A stretch of 16,776 nt of DNA. Origin: CAYUWH01 sp964448615 (GTDB taxonomy: Bacteria; Patescibacteriota; Gracilibacteria; Peribacterales; Peribacteraceae). Each line of letters opens with the position of its first letter. Position 1 is the stretch's first letter. Positions 15,950 through 16,776 of the stretch are shown here, piece by piece. The notes beneath the pieces were generated by a model that saw only the letters and a program-made list of their open reading frames with translations, was not told where the DNA came from and searched no databases. A program made the position numbers and the translations under genes. The stretch lies in assembly GCA_964448615.1 (NCBI GenBank), contig CAYUWH010000028.1, positions 1 to 16,776 on the forward strand, written 5' to 3'.

Positions 15950-16492
15950 ATGGACCACGCCTTGATTCAGACGACGCTTGCGAAACTGTTGCAGGAACTC
16001 AATCTGCGGCAGACGAAGATCACGGTAAAAGACGAAGCCGATATCACGAGAGTGGAGATCGATTCGCCCGACGCTTCGCGCATTATCGGCTGGCACGGAG
16101 AGACGCTGAACGCCGTGCAACATTTGTTGAAGTCGGTGATTCGCAGCGCCTTGAAATTGGAACGCACGCCGTTTATTTTGCTTGATGTTGATGGCTATCG
16201 CCGTATGCAGGAAGAGAAAGTGAAAACGATTGCCGAACAGAAAGCGGATTTTGTACGTCGCACGGGGAACCGCATCGCACTCGCACCGATGTCGCCGTAC
16301 TTCCGCCGCATTGTGCACTTGTATGTCGCGGATAATCCCAAACTGCAAGATCTGACGACCGAAAGTATCGGAGAAGGAGACTATCGTCAGATTGTGTTGA
16401 AACTGAAGACAGAAAAGAAGGGCATGAAGAGCGGTGAGGAATTATCGCCGGTGATGGCGAGCGATGATGGATTGGAAAATTTGGATATTTGA
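15950..16492 (+). CDS. KH-R3H RNA-binding protein (Jag/KhpB/EloR-like)
   Basis: 180 residues from the ATG at 15950; 23 upstream in-frame codons to 15881 run through the palindrome and have no family match. A KH domain (about 25-82) with the RNA-binding loop IIG-WH-GETL (G47-x-x-G50) is followed by an R3H domain (about 95-152) with the R119-x3-H123 motif in SPYFRRIVHLYVAD, and an acidic tail. In Firmicutes the homologue (KhpB/Jag/EloR) binds RNA and affects cell division and elongation. The usual N-terminal Jag domain is absent here, as in short forms. The gene is normally near yidC/rnpA, but here it follows the HU gene. Its stop lies 1 bp from the end of the convergent transposase gene. Confidence 0.9.
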   Translation: MDHALIQTTLAKLLQELNLRQTKITVKDEADITRVEIDSPDASRIIGWHGETLNAVQHLLKSVIRSALKLERTPFILLDVDGYRRMQEEKVKTIAEQKADFVRRTGNRIALAPMSPYFRRIVHLYVADNPKLQDLTTESIGEGDYRQIVLKLKTEKKGMKSGEELSPVMASDDGLENLDI

Positions 16493-16493
16493 T

Positions 16494-16776
16494 TCAGGAA
16501 TTGGACATTTTCGGATTGTTTTGGATGTATTTGCGAATGCGATGAATGGATGCCCCATCGCACCGAATGGTTGTTTCATAATATCCGGATTGCCATGCGA
16601 AATCGGGGTGGTTATTTTGACGTGCCCACGTCGTGACGCCGATTTTGAATCCACGCACGATGGAACCTAAATTTTTGGATTGGGGTCCAAATTGATTGCC
16701 CATCGGTTTCGATACGCCATTGTGTAGAGACGCAAAATTTTGCGTCTCTACAACACCGGTAGGCATCGTGACACCA
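16494..16776 (-). CDS. REP-associated tyrosine transposase (RAYT, IS200-like Y1 family), C-terminal part; 5' end outside window
   Basis: The frame is open to the right edge, so the start and the HUH metal-binding motif lie outside. The visible 94 codons contain FGPQSKNLGSIVRGFKIGVT, typical of RAYT/Y1_Tnp proteins, the WQSGYYETTIR strand, and RIRKYIQNNP, whose tyrosine is by analogy the catalytic nucleophile. RAYTs cut and join single-stranded DNA at REP palindromes and usually act as single-copy domesticated enzymes rather than mobile elements. A perfect 30-bp palindrome lies inside the coding sequence (16723-16752), encoding part of VVETQNFASLHNG. It ends 1 bp from the KH-R3H gene stop. Confidence 0.85.
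   Translation of the reverse strand, partial: GVTMPTGVVETQNFASLHNGVSKPMGNQFGPQSKNLGSIVRGFKIGVTTWARQNNHPDFAWQSGYYETTIRCDGASIHRIRKYIQNNPKMSNS
16723..16752. repeat. perfect 30-bp palindrome (REP-like) inside the RAYT coding sequence
   Basis: Left arm TGTAGAGACGCAAAA is followed immediately by its exact reverse complement. At 30 bp it equals ten codons, so it keeps the transposase frame open. Related sequences lie at 12845-12874 (25/30 identical) and, more loosely, at 15886-15907. Confidence 0.9.

Noticed and set aside
15395..16348. 317-codon minus-strand frame over the HU and KH-R3H genes
   Set aside because: It is antisense to two clearly real genes and crosses a terminator hairpin.
1..16776. 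Recoded TGA (alternative genetic code)
   Set aside because: Several genes end naturally at TGA (serine hydrolase, SLH, KH-R3H, RAYT) at the expected family lengths, so TGA is a stop.

Overview
This window looks like part of a bacterial chromosome from a candidate-phyla-radiation (Patescibacteria) lineage. The best guess is a Peribacteria/Peregrinibacteria-type genome recovered from a metagenome. The reasons are indirect: roughly even GC content, almost no Shine-Dalgarno sequences ahead of starts, very large repetitive 'beta-strand repeat' surface proteins, a TMTC-like glycosyltransferase, and an SLH protein. A scaffold gap of 100 Ns shows that it is a draft assembly. TGA is used as a normal stop, so this is not the Gracilibacteria/Absconditabacteria code. 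No rRNA, tRNA or CRISPR was seen. The taxonomic call is inference.

Layout. 1-3315 (+) is the 3' part of a giant phage-tail-fibre-like surface protein. It is followed 23 bp later by a TMTC/GT-C membrane glycosyltransferase (3339-5081, +) and then, from its own promoter, a secreted or membrane-anchored class-A-type serine hydrolase (5192-6187, +). A bidirectional terminator (6199-6224) separates these from two tandem minus-strand surface genes. One is a secreted fibre protein (6249-8200) that crosses an assembly gap which is very probably artificial. The other is a 1008-residue protein (8284-11310) that fuses an IS481/IS3-type transposase helix-turn-helix region to several membrane segments and an extracellular fibre domain. 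About 450 bp of poorly understood sequence with small repeats follows, then a secreted SLH-domain protein (11763-12791, +). Convergent to it is topA (12919-15300, -). A divergent intergenic region with three periodic GGCTTGC boxes leads to an HU-family DNA-binding gene (15560-15835, +), a terminator, and a KH-R3H (Jag/KhpB-like) RNA-binding gene (15950-16492, +). The window ends inside a REP-associated tyrosine transposase (RAYT) gene on the minus strand.

How the parts may work together. The left 11 kb appears to be a cell-surface locus. Three genes share interchangeable modules: a 'FG...F-F' stalk module, a GFGL/Cys-Cys module, and a C-terminal YVWTSTR domain. A glycosyltransferase that could decorate such proteins and a peptidoglycan-type serine hydrolase sit between them. 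The right 4 kb is housekeeping (DNA topology, nucleoid and RNA binding), interspersed with palindromes that look like one REP-like family related to the RAYT at the edge.

The most unusual item is the 8284-11310 gene. If it is a real single polypeptide, it would place a transposase-derived DNA-binding domain in the cytoplasm and a fibre/adhesin domain outside. That is the shape of a membrane-tethered one-component regulator. It has a strong extended -10 promoter with a dyad centred on the predicted transcription start.
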